From: an uncultured Bacteroidota bacterium
GTDB lineage: Bacteria; Bacteroidota; Bacteroidia; Flavobacteriales; Flavobacteriaceae
Assembly: GCA_902536935.1 (NCBI GenBank)
Contig: CACAZM010000003.1
Span: 1-64,000 of the forward strand
Direction of reading: 5' to 3'
Length of the DNA: 64,000 nucleotides
Position numbers and translations under genes: made by a program. Under the pieces are notes generated by a model. That model was not told the origin of the DNA and searched no databases. It was given only the letters and a program-made list of their open reading frames with translations. Below are positions 8,524 to 17,598 of this stretch, piece after piece (position 1 is the first letter of the stretch; each line of letters starts with the position of its first letter).

Positions 8524-10292
8524 AGATTCAATTTGTTTTGGATATCGTTATCTGTCATCGATGCAAATATAGCTTTTCCTTCTGGGCATCTTGATGGCTC
8601 ATCACAAGAAAATAAATCTTCGATCAATCGGCTTTGAGCCAAAGGATGTAGGTTCGTTCCAGAACCAATGGAACCATATTTAGACATTGTTTTTGCCATC
8701 ATCTGACTGAGGTGACTCTCCTCCACTTTGGGCTCGTTGTCTAGATTCTCCAATATATTGGACAAAAACTCAGGAACGGAGTTTGGGGATAAGCTATTGT
8801 GGATCGCTGTTATTTCCAAGGAGTTAGAATCGGCATTTCCAAAATTGAATCCCATGAGCTCTAAGGTTTTTTGATGGGGTTTAAACTCAACTAATTGTTG
8901 TTGGTTCATTTCGACCTCAATGGGAAAAGCAAGTATTTGGGAAGGAACACTTCTTTGTTTGATTTGACGAATTAGAGATTCATACAAGACCCGTTGGTGA
9001 GCGCGTTGTTGATGAATGATAATCAAACCCTCTACGCGTGTGGTAATGATATATTTTTTATAGAATTGCAGTGTGGGGGAATAGGTATTTATACGGTCAT
9101 CATCGAAGATTTGCTCATTCTGGGAAGGGATTGTCACATCATGTAAACCTTCGTACAATGGCTCCCAATCGTTTCCTTTTTGATTCTCGTTAAAGGGATT
9201 AAAATTTCGATCAACCTGTATACTTGGTGATTGTGTTGGAGGTTTGCTTCCCACAGGAACATCAAAGGATTGATTGTGGTCAAAATCGAGAACGGGGCTA
9301 ACATTAAACTGCCCCAAACTATGCTTGAGAGCCGACCGTATAATGGCATAGAGTGCATGATCATCTTCAAATTTGACTTCCGTTTTTGTAGGATGTATAT
9401 TGACATCTACTGTTTCGGTGGGTACTGTCAAGTAAAGCATATAACCTGGTTGCATATTTGGACCTAGCAACCCCTCAAAAGCTGCTAATACAGCATGATG
9501 GAGATAGGAACTTTTGATAAACCGGTCGTTCACAAAAAAGAATTGATGTTGTCTTGATTTTTTTGAAAACTCTGGCTTAAAAACAAATCCATTCAACTGC
9601 AAAATATCAGTTGATTCTTGAACTGGAACTAACTTCTCATTGGTTTTTTTGCCAAATACCTGAACGATTCGCTGACGTAAATTGCCCGGCTCCAACTGGA
9701 ACAAAACCGCATCATTACTGAATAGCGCAAACCGGATTTGATGATGCACTAAAGCAACGCGCTGAAATTCATCTATAATGTGGCGCTGCTCGACATTGTT
9801 TGACTTTAAAAAATTTCGTCTGGCGGGTATATTGTAGAAAAGATTACGAACTGCCATTGAACATCCTGTTTCGGTTGCGACCGCTTGCTGTTCTTTGACC
9901 TCACTGCCTTCGATACTAATTTCTGTTCCTACCTCCGCATTTTTGGTTTTTGTTCGCAAGCGAACCTGTGAAATCGCTGCAATACTCGCCAATGCCTCTC
10001 CTCGGAATCCTTTCGTTGTAATTGAAAATAAATCCTCTGCCTTTTTGATTTTTGAAGTGGCATGTCGTTCAAAACACAAACGCGCATCGGTTGTCGTCAT
10101 TCCCTTGCCGTTGTCGGTGACCTGAATCAAGGTTTTACCGCCATCCTTTACAATGAGTTTGATTGATGTTGCTCCTGCATCAACTGCGTTTTCAAGCAAT
10201 TCCTTCACCACCGAAGCTGGCCGCTGTACGACTTCACCAGCAGCAATCTGATTGGCAACATGATCAGGTAGTAAAGAAATGATATCTGGCAT
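8520..10292 (-). CDS. mutL: DNA mismatch repair protein MutL, probably without endonuclease activity
   Basis: The 590-residue protein has the GHKL ATPase domain with the motifs ENAVDAGAT, DNGKGM and GFRGEALASI. The C-terminal domain is present, but the metal-binding endonuclease motif DQHA(x2)E(x4)E reads HQQR-AH-Q-RVLY-E, and the CPHGRP motif reads CPEGKA. It should therefore act as a MutS-MutL matchmaker without its own nicking activity, as in enterobacteria. It lies 2 nt downstream of a small membrane-protein gene and overlaps the rhomboid genes. Confidence 0.95.
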   Translation of the reverse strand: MPDIISLLPDHVANQIAAGEVVQRPASVVKELLENAVDAGATSIKLIVKDGGKTLIQVTDNGKGMTTTDARLCFERHATSKIKKAEDLFSITTKGFRGEALASIAAISQVRLRTKTKNAEVGTEISIEGSEVKEQQAVATETGCSMAVRNLFYNIPARRNFLKSNNVEQRHIIDEFQRVALVHHQIRFALFSNDAVLFQLEPGNLRQRIVQVFGKKTNEKLVPVQESTDILQLNGFVFKPEFSKKSRQHQFFFVNDRFIKSSYLHHAVLAAFEGLLGPNMQPGYMLYLTVPTETVDVNIHPTKTEVKFEDDHALYAIIRSALKHSLGQFNVSPVLDFDHNQSFDVPVGSKPPTQSPSIQVDRNFNPFNENQKGNDWEPLYEGLHDVTIPSQNEQIFDDDRINTYSPTLQFYKKYIITTRVEGLIIIHQQRAHQRVLYESLIRQIKQRSVPSQILAFPIEVEMNQQQLVEFKPHQKTLELMGFNFGNADSNSLEITAIHNSLSPNSVPEFLSNILENLDNEPKVEESHLSQMMAKTMSKYGSIGSGTNLHPLAQSRLIEDLFSCDEPSRCPEGKAIFASMTDNDIQNKLNL

Positions 10293-10294
10293 TT

Positions 10295-10582
10295 CTAGGA
10301 TTTAAAAATGGAAAGATCAAAGTCAAGGATATACAAAGCGATCAGAACGAGTGTAGCAAGTACAATCAAAAACAAGCGAGAAAACCCCCTGTTTGACCTA
10401 TTGCGACTGTCACGTCGAGCAGCTTGCCATTGTGCACCAAAATCGTTTGAGTTGCTCATATCTCTATATTTTGAAAATGTAGAATCAAAATCGTAGGGGG
10501 TATCATCATTTTTTCCCTTATAAAACCTTGGTGTATAATTAAAACGTCGGTTGGTTCGTTGTTTGAAAAAATTGATGCGCAC
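10295..10582 (-). CDS. Small membrane protein upstream of mutL
   Basis: The 95-residue product is rich in Arg, Asn and Asp through residue 70 and ends in a hydrophobic helix (RLFLIVLATLVLIALYIL), suggesting a tail-anchored or single-pass inner-membrane protein. Similar small genes sit before mutL in other flavobacteria and, as I recall, are sometimes annotated as riboflavin synthase subunit beta; I see nothing enzyme-like in it. The function is unknown. Confidence 0.65.
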   Translation of the reverse strand: MRINFFKQRTNRRFNYTPRFYKGKNDDTPYDFDSTFSKYRDMSNSNDFGAQWQAARRDSRNRSNRGFSRLFLIVLATLVLIALYILDFDLSIFKS

Positions 10583-10672
10583 AGTCTGAGATTAGATGAT
10601 TGATATCGAAACCCAAAAATACAAAATGTAACGTGTATACTGACAAACAATCATTATGTATCTTAGCGGTCT

Positions 10673-11692
10673 ATGAAAATCGAAAAGATACAACTCTTAC
10701 AATCCCTATTGGAAACTCCAAAACAGGTGGTCATTGTTCCCCACACCAATCCAGATGGAGATGCGATCGGAAGTAGCTTGGGTTTCATGCATTTTCTTAG
10801 ACAAAACAAGCATGATGTGCAAGTGATAAGTCCAAATCAATACCCCGATTTTTTGAAATGGGTTCCCGGCTCATCAAGTTTGTCTATCTATGAGGAGAAT
10901 CCAATCATTGCAAATGAAAAAATTGCACATGCAGACCTCATTTTTACTCTCGATTTCAATACCCTTAGCCGGATTGGAGAAATGGGTGTTCAAGTTGCAG
11001 CAAGTCAAGCACAAAAAATCATTATTGACCACCATCAAGAGCCAGACGACTTTGCAGACCTTACGTTTTCATACCCTTCATTGGGCTCAACTTGTGAGTT
11101 GGTATACCACATGATATTAGGCCTCGATGGCGAAGATAATATCAGTGCTAATATGGCCACCGCCCTGTATGTCGGTATTTTAACCGATACTGGCTCTTTT
11201 CGATTCCCATCTGTGACTCCCACGACTCACCGAGTTGTTGCGAGTCTGATTGAAAATGGAGCAAATCCCAGTGAAATTAACCGCCGTGTTAGTGACACTG
11301 CTCATTTGGGAAGACTTCAACTTTTAGGAATTGCCCTCAATAATTTACAATACGATGACGGTCTCCGTACTGCAACCATTACACTTAGCCATGAAGAATT
11401 GAAAAAATGTAATTTCCAAAAAGGTGACTCTGAAGGAATCGTCAATTATGGGTTGAGTATTTCAAACTGTGTATTGGCTGTGTTGATGATTGAGCACCCC
11501 ACAGATGGTTTTGTGAAAATGTCATTTCGATCAAAGGGAGACTTTTCTGTGAATGAGTTTGCTCGTGAACATTTTTCTGGTGGTGGACACACCAATGCTG
11601 CTGGTGGAAAATCGGATCTTTCACTACAAGAAACCCATAACCTTCTTCTCAAAAAACTAAAGCAATGTCAGCAAGACTTACAACAAGCATAG
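10673..11692 (+). CDS. DHH family phosphoesterase, NrnA-like oligoribonuclease/pAp phosphatase
   Basis: The 339-residue protein has the DHH domain (PHTNPDGDAIGSSLG near residue 24, and IIIDHH near residue 122) and the DHHA1 domain ending in GGGHTNAAGG. The family hydrolyses short RNA oligomers and often 3'-phosphoadenosine 5'-phosphate in the cytosol. A near-consensus -7 box (TATCTTAG) ends 6 nt before the ATG. The gldI gene starts inside its 3' end, an arrangement also recalled from Flavobacterium. Confidence 0.88.
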   Translation: MKIEKIQLLQSLLETPKQVVIVPHTNPDGDAIGSSLGFMHFLRQNKHDVQVISPNQYPDFLKWVPGSSSLSIYEENPIIANEKIAHADLIFTLDFNTLSRIGEMGVQVAASQAQKIIIDHHQEPDDFADLTFSYPSLGSTCELVYHMILGLDGEDNISANMATALYVGILTDTGSFRFPSVTPTTHRVVASLIENGANPSEINRRVSDTAHLGRLQLLGIALNNLQYDDGLRTATITLSHEELKKCNFQKGDSEGIVNYGLSISNCVLAVLMIEHPTDGFVKMSFRSKGDFSVNEFAREHFSGGGHTNAAGGKSDLSLQETHNLLLKKLKQCQQDLQQA

Positions 11693-12195
11693 TCTTTCTC
11701 TGTTTTGTCTTTTTCCTGACTGCTTGTGATCAACAACAGGCACGAAGACCCATACAGCAATCCATAAGCAAACATGTTGAAAATTCTGTTCAAAAGAATC
11801 AAATCCAGTTGGCTCGCGAGATTGAAATCATCGAACAATGGGTCTTGGCTCAAGAATCCACATTTTCAGAAACCGATCACGGTATTTATTACAGCTTTGA
11901 TAATCTGAAAAATCGACCCGTACTAGATGTAGAAAATCTACAAAAAATATATGTTCGTTTTGAGCAATTCGATAGGGTACCAATCTACGACTGGAAGGTC
12001 TTCCAAAACCCAATGACCAACCAAGATGTGCCACAAGGTGTTGTCTTGTCCTTGCCGTATATTCCCATTGGCGTAGAAAGCACGCTAGTCTTAACATCTT
12101 TTCTAGCATACGGCTCATCAGGTGATGGATCATTAATTGCTCCTTACACACCAATTGTTGCACGTATTTATATACCTTTAAACCAAAATAAATGA
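11665..12195 (+). CDS. gldI: Gliding motility-associated FKBP-type peptidyl-prolyl isomerase lipoprotein
   Basis: This 176-residue protein has a lipoprotein signal with Cys at residue 21 (FFLTAC), followed by the QQARRPI segment that characterises GldI. Its C-terminal half is an FKBP-like domain ending in AYGSSGDGSLIAPYTPI. In Flavobacterium johnsoniae GldI is needed for gliding and type IX secretion, probably by folding envelope proteins in the periplasm. It overlaps the phosphoesterase gene by 28 nt and the next isomerase gene by 4 nt. Several FKBP active-site aromatics are not obvious, so catalytic activity is uncertain. Confidence 0.82.
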   Translation: MSARLTTSIVFLCFVFFLTACDQQQARRPIQQSISKHVENSVQKNQIQLAREIEIIEQWVLAQESTFSETDHGIYYSFDNLKNRPVLDVENLQKIYVRFEQFDRVPIYDWKVFQNPMTNQDVPQGVVLSLPYIPIGVESTLVLTSFLAYGSSGDGSLIAPYTPIVARIYIPLNQNK

Positions 12196-13223
12196 TCATG
12201 AAAATCAAATACCTTTTCGCTGGAATTCTATTCATAAGCATCCTAAGTTGCTCTCCCAAACTTGAAGATGGCTTGTATGCTAAAGTCGACACCAATAAAG
12301 GAGAAATTCAACTGAAATTAACTTTTGATCAAACCCCAGTTACCGTAGCCAATTTCGTGTCTCTAGCAGAGGGGACAAATCGACAAGTAGATTCTATATT
12401 TATTGGAAAAGCATACTACGATGGATTGATTTTTCACCGTGTCATTGCTGATTTCATGATTCAAGGTGGAGATCCCACAGGAACAGGCCAAGGAGGCCCT
12501 GGCTACAAATTTGGAGATGAAATTGTTTCAGACCTCAAACATGACGGTCGTGGGATATTATCAATGGCAAATGCAGGTCCTGGCACAAATGGAAGTCAAT
12601 TTTTTATCACCCACAAAGAAACCCCTTGGCTCGATGGCAAACACACGGTTTTTGGTCGTGTGACTCAGGGGCAATCCGTAGTCGATTCGATAGCACAAAA
12701 CGACACCATAATCGCAGTTCACATTATTAGAAAAGGAAAAGAAGCGAGAAAGTTTGATGCAGCAGCTACCTTTGAAAACTATTTTCAAGAGAAAGATAAG
12801 ATCAAAAACGATAAGCGAGACGCCTTGACAGCATTGGAACAGTCGGCGACATACACAGAGAGTGGTCTGGGTTATGTGATTACCAATGAGGGTGATGGCG
12901 AAGCGGTTGCGATAGACAAAACCGTACTGACTCACTATGCCGTGTATTTTGAGGATGGGCGTTTACTCGATACCAGTATTGAAGACATTGCAAAGGCCTA
13001 TAAAATGTACAACTCCAAACGACCCTATCAGCCAATCCCAGCTCGTGTTGACCCTGATGCTGGAATGATTGCTGGATTTAAAGAGGGCTTGCGTCTTTTG
13101 TCGGTTGGCGATAAGGCAACACTTTATTTGCCTTATGAACTGGCATATGGTGTCAACGGAGGACGTGGCATTCCACCTCAAACCAATCTGATTTTTGAGG
13201 TCGAAGTGGTTGGATTGGAATAA
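12192..13223 (+). CDS. Dual-family immunophilin lipoprotein: cyclophilin plus FKBP domain
   Basis: The 343-residue protein has a lipobox Cys at residue 20 (ISILSC), a cyclophilin domain (about residues 25-180, with FHRVIADFMIQGGDPTGTGQ and NGSQFFIT) and an FKBP domain (about residues 210-343, ending LPYELAYGVNGGRGIPPQTNLIFEVEVV). Both are peptidyl-prolyl isomerase folds. Dual-family immunophilins of this order are known from flavobacteria. It should sit on the periplasmic face of a membrane and act in protein folding alongside GldI. Translation starts at an ATG that overlaps the gldI stop; ATG 12198 is an alternative. Confidence 0.9.
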   Translation: MIMKIKYLFAGILFISILSCSPKLEDGLYAKVDTNKGEIQLKLTFDQTPVTVANFVSLAEGTNRQVDSIFIGKAYYDGLIFHRVIADFMIQGGDPTGTGQGGPGYKFGDEIVSDLKHDGRGILSMANAGPGTNGSQFFITHKETPWLDGKHTVFGRVTQGQSVVDSIAQNDTIIAVHIIRKGKEARKFDAAATFENYFQEKDKIKNDKRDALTALEQSATYTESGLGYVITNEGDGEAVAIDKTVLTHYAVYFEDGRLLDTSIEDIAKAYKMYNSKRPYQPIPARVDPDAGMIAGFKEGLRLLSVGDKATLYLPYELAYGVNGGRGIPPQTNLIFEVEVVGLE

Positions 13224-14262
13224 AAATCGTGCCTTGCGCATCTACAAATATTTTGCGATTTCCATCATTCCCCAATGGCTATTGTTACAGTGGATAAAGC
13301 GCAACCCAGAAATTGTTGATCAGTTCTATTCACAGGGCGTTTTTGTATGGCTGTCTAAACTCAGTCTTCAAGCGACTGCTTGGATCCCTTTTTCAGTTGG
13401 TGATCTTTTCTATGCGATTGCAATTGCTTACATTTTAAAAAGTATTTGGCATTTTAAGCATTTGCTTCGTTTTTCAACGCTGATTAAAATTCTCGGTGCC
13501 TTTGGTTTTCTTTTATTCCTATTCCATTTGCAATGGGGGCTACATTACCATCAAACAAGTTTGTCCGCTCGGGTCAACGCTCCTTCTAACTACTCTTCTG
13601 AAAAGTTGGAGTTGTTTACACACCATCTTATTGAGCAAACAAATCAATTCCACAAAAAACTTTCTCAACACGATTCTATCGCTGTTGAAGTCCCCTACAC
13701 AACAGACAAAATTTTTGATGTTGCAACAAAGACTATTCAAAATCAACATCATTACCCAGTCTCGAATATCAAAAAATCGATATTCAGCCTCCCCCTAAGC
13801 TATATGGGTTATGGCGGTTACATAAATCCCTTTACACTAGAGGCGCAAGTCAATGCATATCAGCCCAAATTGCGATTGTTCACAACTTCAGCTCATGAGA
13901 TTGCACACCAATTGGGCTATGCAGCAGAAGAGGAAGCAAACTTTATTGCGATTGACGCGGCCCTTCAATCAGAAGATCTATATATGCAATATGCAGGCTA
14001 CCACTTGGCTTTGGGGTATGCCCTAGCCGATTGTCGAAAGAGAAAAGACATTGATTCCAAAGTGCTTTACCGAAAACTCGAGGTAGGGGTTTTGAAGCAG
14101 TATCAGCAAGTCTCTGCATTTTGGCAGAGCTACCAAAACCCATTTGAACCATTGTTTAAGAAAAGTTATGATTCCTACCTGAAAGCAAACAACCAAACTG
14201 CAGGAATTAACAGCTACAGCCTGGTTGTTGGTTTATTACTTCACAAATATCATAAGGACTAA
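13195..14262 (+). CDS. DUF3810 family membrane protein with HExxH metalloprotease motif
   Basis: The open frame gives up to 355 residues. It has about three hydrophobic segments in the first 120 residues and then a soluble domain with HEIAH at residues 234-238 and a downstream EEEANF that may supply the third zinc ligand. This matches DUF3810, a Bacteroidota family of unknown substrate. The start is uncertain: the listed TTG lies inside the upstream gene, and another TTG at 13234 is possible. Its stop overlaps that of the convergent gene by 4 nt. Confidence 0.8.
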   Translation: MRSKWLDWNKNRALRIYKYFAISIIPQWLLLQWIKRNPEIVDQFYSQGVFVWLSKLSLQATAWIPFSVGDLFYAIAIAYILKSIWHFKHLLRFSTLIKILGAFGFLLFLFHLQWGLHYHQTSLSARVNAPSNYSSEKLELFTHHLIEQTNQFHKKLSQHDSIAVEVPYTTDKIFDVATKTIQNQHHYPVSNIKKSIFSLPLSYMGYGGYINPFTLEAQVNAYQPKLRLFTTSAHEIAHQLGYAAEEEANFIAIDAALQSEDLYMQYAGYHLALGYALADCRKRKDIDSKVLYRKLEVGVLKQYQQVSAFWQSYQNPFEPLFKKSYDSYLKANNQTAGINSYSLVVGLLLHKYHKD

Positions 14263-17200
14263 TCCAGAACGACTGGTGCACCTGCAGACTCCATTTCGGC
14301 AGAAGCGGTTTTGACATCTGAAACAAAGCTATCAATCATCGGTTTGAGCTCGGCAAACAATGTTTTGGCAACTTCAAAACTCTCCATATGCAGTGGGATT
14401 GGACCGTATGAATTGCCCATCAATCCATTTGCTGCAAAATAAAGCCGATAGGATAGGGTTAGGTTGTCCTTCTCCCCGACTTCAGATTTAGAAGAACTTC
14501 CTTCCAAAATGTGGTTGACCACATGCATCCTGTCTTGTAGGGCATGAAGCGTTGACGACAAATCCTCTTGGCTTGACTCTACAAAAGGAAGTGCCTTAAG
14601 CAGTGTTTTCAAATGCTTACTGGACTTTTTAAATGAATGACTTGCAAGATCTATCTCCATATCAAGTGCCATGAGTTGATCGATATAATCTTGCCTCATA
14701 TCAGCAAGTGGATTTTTCAGTACATTTTCTCGGATTCGATCTACCTCAAAAGATTGAGGCCCGATGAGCTCGGTGACCTGACCGCCAATTTGCTGATGCA
14801 AGCTAACCTTGTAGATGCCAGGGGCAACATTCAAACGAAAAGTGTTTAGAGATTCTCGCTTAGAATCGGCATTAGCTACACTGACATAGGGTTGTTTTAA
14901 ATCCCAAGACACACGCTGAACACCCGTTTTATGGGGCGTATAGATTCGGTCAATCACTTCTCCAGCTTCATTTTGAATGACTAAAATCGCTTGGGCTTTG
15001 GGCTCCTGTTTTTCTGCATCAAGCGCCTCCCATCCAGGGAATGGAATATCCTCAGTCTTTTTGTCTTTTTCCTTTTCCTGACGTGTAGATTTCATCGACT
15101 TGTGCCCATCTTTGAGATAAAAAGTAAATAGAGCACCGTAATCTGGGTTTTTGGCTGTAAAAAACGATCCCCCCTGACTTGATGTTCCACCGCGAATCGG
15201 ATTGTATTGCAGTGCCTTTCGTGTTTCGAAGAGCATCGCGGTTTGATCTACACTTTCCGCTGTGATATTGCGAAGTGGACTGTAATCGTCAAGTACATAA
15301 AAACTACGCCCAAAAGTCGCTAAGACAAGGTCATTTTCACGTTTTTGAATGGCAAGGTCACGGACTGAAATTGTGGGAAGTCCAGTAGAAAATTTATGCC
15401 ATTGATCTCCTTGATCCAAACTCACATAAACCCCGTACTCAGTTGCCAAAAACAATAGTTTGGGGTTGACATGATCCTGTACAATTCTCCAGACCAGTGT
15501 TCCTTTCGGAATCCCATTGGTTATCGAAGTCCATTTTTTTCCACCATTAGTCGTTTTGTACAGGTATGGGGCATAATCACCATACTTGTGGTTATCGAGA
15601 ACTACGTAGGCAACTTGGTCATTGTGAAGGTCGACTTTTATATCATTCACAAATGCAGTTGCAGGTGAGTCGGGTAGCTTGTCAACCGTCATTTTTGTCC
15701 ATGTTTTACCTCCGTCATTCGTGTGCTGAATGATACCATCATCAGTACCAACATACAAAAGATCAGGGTTTGTGGTTGATTCGCTCAACGAGGTAATGGT
15801 ATTATAGGTTGACATCGCATAAACATCCCAGGGGTTGTCAAAACTTTGCTGACGACCCATAATCGGCAGAGCCAAACGCTCTTCGTCTTTTGTTAGATCA
15901 CCAGAAATCGCAGACCAGCTATCCCCACGGTCATCCGATCTCCAAACACGTTGGGTGCCAAAATACAATCGCTTTGGGTCATGGTGACTCACAAGGATTG
16001 GTGCATCCCAATTGTAACGTTCATAGGGCTCTCCAATTCCACTTTGTGGTTTGATATATATGCCTTCCATTGTGGTTTTATCGATACGATACAGGTTCCC
16101 TTGTTGCCATTGTGCATACACAATATCGGGGTTTCCTGGCTCGGTAGCAGGCTGATGACCATCACCTCCCAACAAAACATACCAATCTGAATTTGTAATT
16201 CCATTGGTTCGAAAAGTACGAGACGGACCGCCTTGTGTATTATTGTCTTGTGTTCCACCATAAATATTGTAGAATGGTGCTGCATCGTCAACTGCGAGTT
16301 TGTAAAACTGGGTTAAAGGGAGATTGTTGACAAACTTCCAAGTTTTGGAATCGTCAAACGATTCATAAATCCCTCCGTCAGTTCCAAAGAGAAGGTAATT
16401 GGGATCGTCCTTTTTAAAAGTCAAAGAGTGATTGTCAGAGTGTTTGTTGGCCTCGCTCATGGTGTAGAATGTTTTACCACCATCTTCCGATACCAACGCG
16501 CGGACATTCATCAAATATATCCGATCAAAATGGTGTGGAGAGGCAATCAACTCTTGATAGTAGTGAGGACCTGTTCCACCTGAAACGGTATCCGACATTT
16601 TTGTCCAGCTACCACCACTGTTTGATGAGCGATAAACTGCTCCTTTGCGCCTATCGAGTTCGATTGCGGCATAAAGTACCTCAGGATTTATGGGAGAAAT
16701 AGCCAATCCGATTTTACCCATATTCGAAGTTGGTAATCCATTGTCTATTTTAAACCAATTTTCTCCTCCATCAACGCTTTTATAGAGAGATGTTCCAGGA
16801 CCACCTCCCATGTGGGCAGCAACATTTCTGTGACGCTGCCAACTCGCAAGATAGAGTACGTCTGGATTGGTTGGATCAATAACAAGATCCGTAACCCCTG
16901 TCCACTCATTGATATTGAGTTTGTTTATCCATGTTTTACCTCCATCAATGGATTTATATAATCCTCTTTCGCCCCCTGAACTCCATAACGGACCTTGAGA
17001 AGCCACCCAAATGGTATTTGAGTCATTGGGATGGACGATAATTTTTGAAATATGCTCGGACTGTTTTAAGCCCATATCTTGCCAGGACGAACCGCCATCT
17101 GTACTGCGATAAATCCCATGACCGATTCCGACATGACGTCCGCCAACATTCTCTCCAGTCCCAAGCCAAACAACAGACGAGTTGCTCGGGTCGAGGCTGA

Positions 17201-17495
17201 TACAGCCTGTTGAATAAAAGGACTCCTCATCTGTCAATGGAGTCCATGTTGTCCCCGCATTCGTAGTTTTCCATGTTCCACCTGAACCGACGGCGACATA
17301 CCAAATATTTTCGTTTGTTGGGTCAATGGCAATATCAGCGATACGCCCTGACATAAATGCAGGGCCGACACTGCGAAAAGAAAATCCGTTTAAAGCAGAT
17401 TTGAGTCCAGTTTCTTCTTCATCCGACTGAGCAAATGAAAAGGAAAAAATGAGCATCAAAGATGCGCATACGATATGTAAAAAAGTATTTTTCAT
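14259..17495 (-). CDS. Large secreted BNR/VPS10-type beta-propeller protein
   Basis: The 1078-residue product begins with a clear signal peptide (MKNTFLHIVCASLMLIFSFS), which fixes the start at 17495 rather than the longer open frame. It holds many Asp-box repeats of the type S-x-D-G-G-x-x-W (for example STDGGSSW, SIDGGKTW, SVDGGENW), giving one or two sortilin-like beta-propellers over about 700 residues. A C-terminal alpha-helical part follows. Relatives are often labelled glycosyl hydrolases, but no catalytic residues support this. It lacks an obvious type IX sorting domain. Confidence 0.85.
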   Translation of the reverse strand: MKNTFLHIVCASLMLIFSFSFAQSDEEETGLKSALNGFSFRSVGPAFMSGRIADIAIDPTNENIWYVAVGSGGTWKTTNAGTTWTPLTDEESFYSTGCISLDPSNSSVVWLGTGENVGGRHVGIGHGIYRSTDGGSSWQDMGLKQSEHISKIIVHPNDSNTIWVASQGPLWSSGGERGLYKSIDGGKTWINKLNINEWTGVTDLVIDPTNPDVLYLASWQRHRNVAAHMGGGPGTSLYKSVDGGENWFKIDNGLPTSNMGKIGLAISPINPEVLYAAIELDRRKGAVYRSSNSGGSWTKMSDTVSGGTGPHYYQELIASPHHFDRIYLMNVRALVSEDGGKTFYTMSEANKHSDNHSLTFKKDDPNYLLFGTDGGIYESFDDSKTWKFVNNLPLTQFYKLAVDDAAPFYNIYGGTQDNNTQGGPSRTFRTNGITNSDWYVLLGGDGHQPATEPGNPDIVYAQWQQGNLYRIDKTTMEGIYIKPQSGIGEPYERYNWDAPILVSHHDPKRLYFGTQRVWRSDDRGDSWSAISGDLTKDEERLALPIMGRQQSFDNPWDVYAMSTYNTITSLSESTTNPDLLYVGTDDGIIQHTNDGGKTWTKMTVDKLPDSPATAFVNDIKVDLHNDQVAYVVLDNHKYGDYAPYLYKTTNGGKKWTSITNGIPKGTLVWRIVQDHVNPKLLFLATEYGVYVSLDQGDQWHKFSTGLPTISVRDLAIQKRENDLVLATFGRSFYVLDDYSPLRNITAESVDQTAMLFETRKALQYNPIRGGTSSQGGSFFTAKNPDYGALFTFYLKDGHKSMKSTRQEKEKDKKTEDIPFPGWEALDAEKQEPKAQAILVIQNEAGEVIDRIYTPHKTGVQRVSWDLKQPYVSVANADSKRESLNTFRLNVAPGIYKVSLHQQIGGQVTELIGPQSFEVDRIRENVLKNPLADMRQDYIDQLMALDMEIDLASHSFKKSSKHLKTLLKALPFVESSQEDLSSTLHALQDRMHVVNHILEGSSSKSEVGEKDNLTLSYRLYFAANGLMGNSYGPIPLHMESFEVAKTLFAELKPMIDSFVSDVKTASAEMESAGAPVVLD

Positions 17496-17582
17496 GATTA
17501 CGACTTTAGGAATTGGTCGATTAAAGTACAAAATAATTAAGATTCCTACCCTTTTCAGATTAAAAAATCCGTTAAACCTATC

Positions 17583-17590
17583 TATTTTTG
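17583..17590 (+). promoter_or_regulatory. Promoter -7 element of rlmD
   Basis: TATTTTTG matches TAnnTTTG and ends 8 nt before ATG 17599. This supports the 17599 start over upstream in-frame starts. Confidence 0.6.
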
Positions 17591-17598
17591 CAACCAAA

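Noticed and set aside
11828-12295. 155-codon minus-strand open frame across the gldI/isomerase junction
   Set aside because: It crosses two well-supported genes and looks like a random translation rich in His, Arg and Gln.
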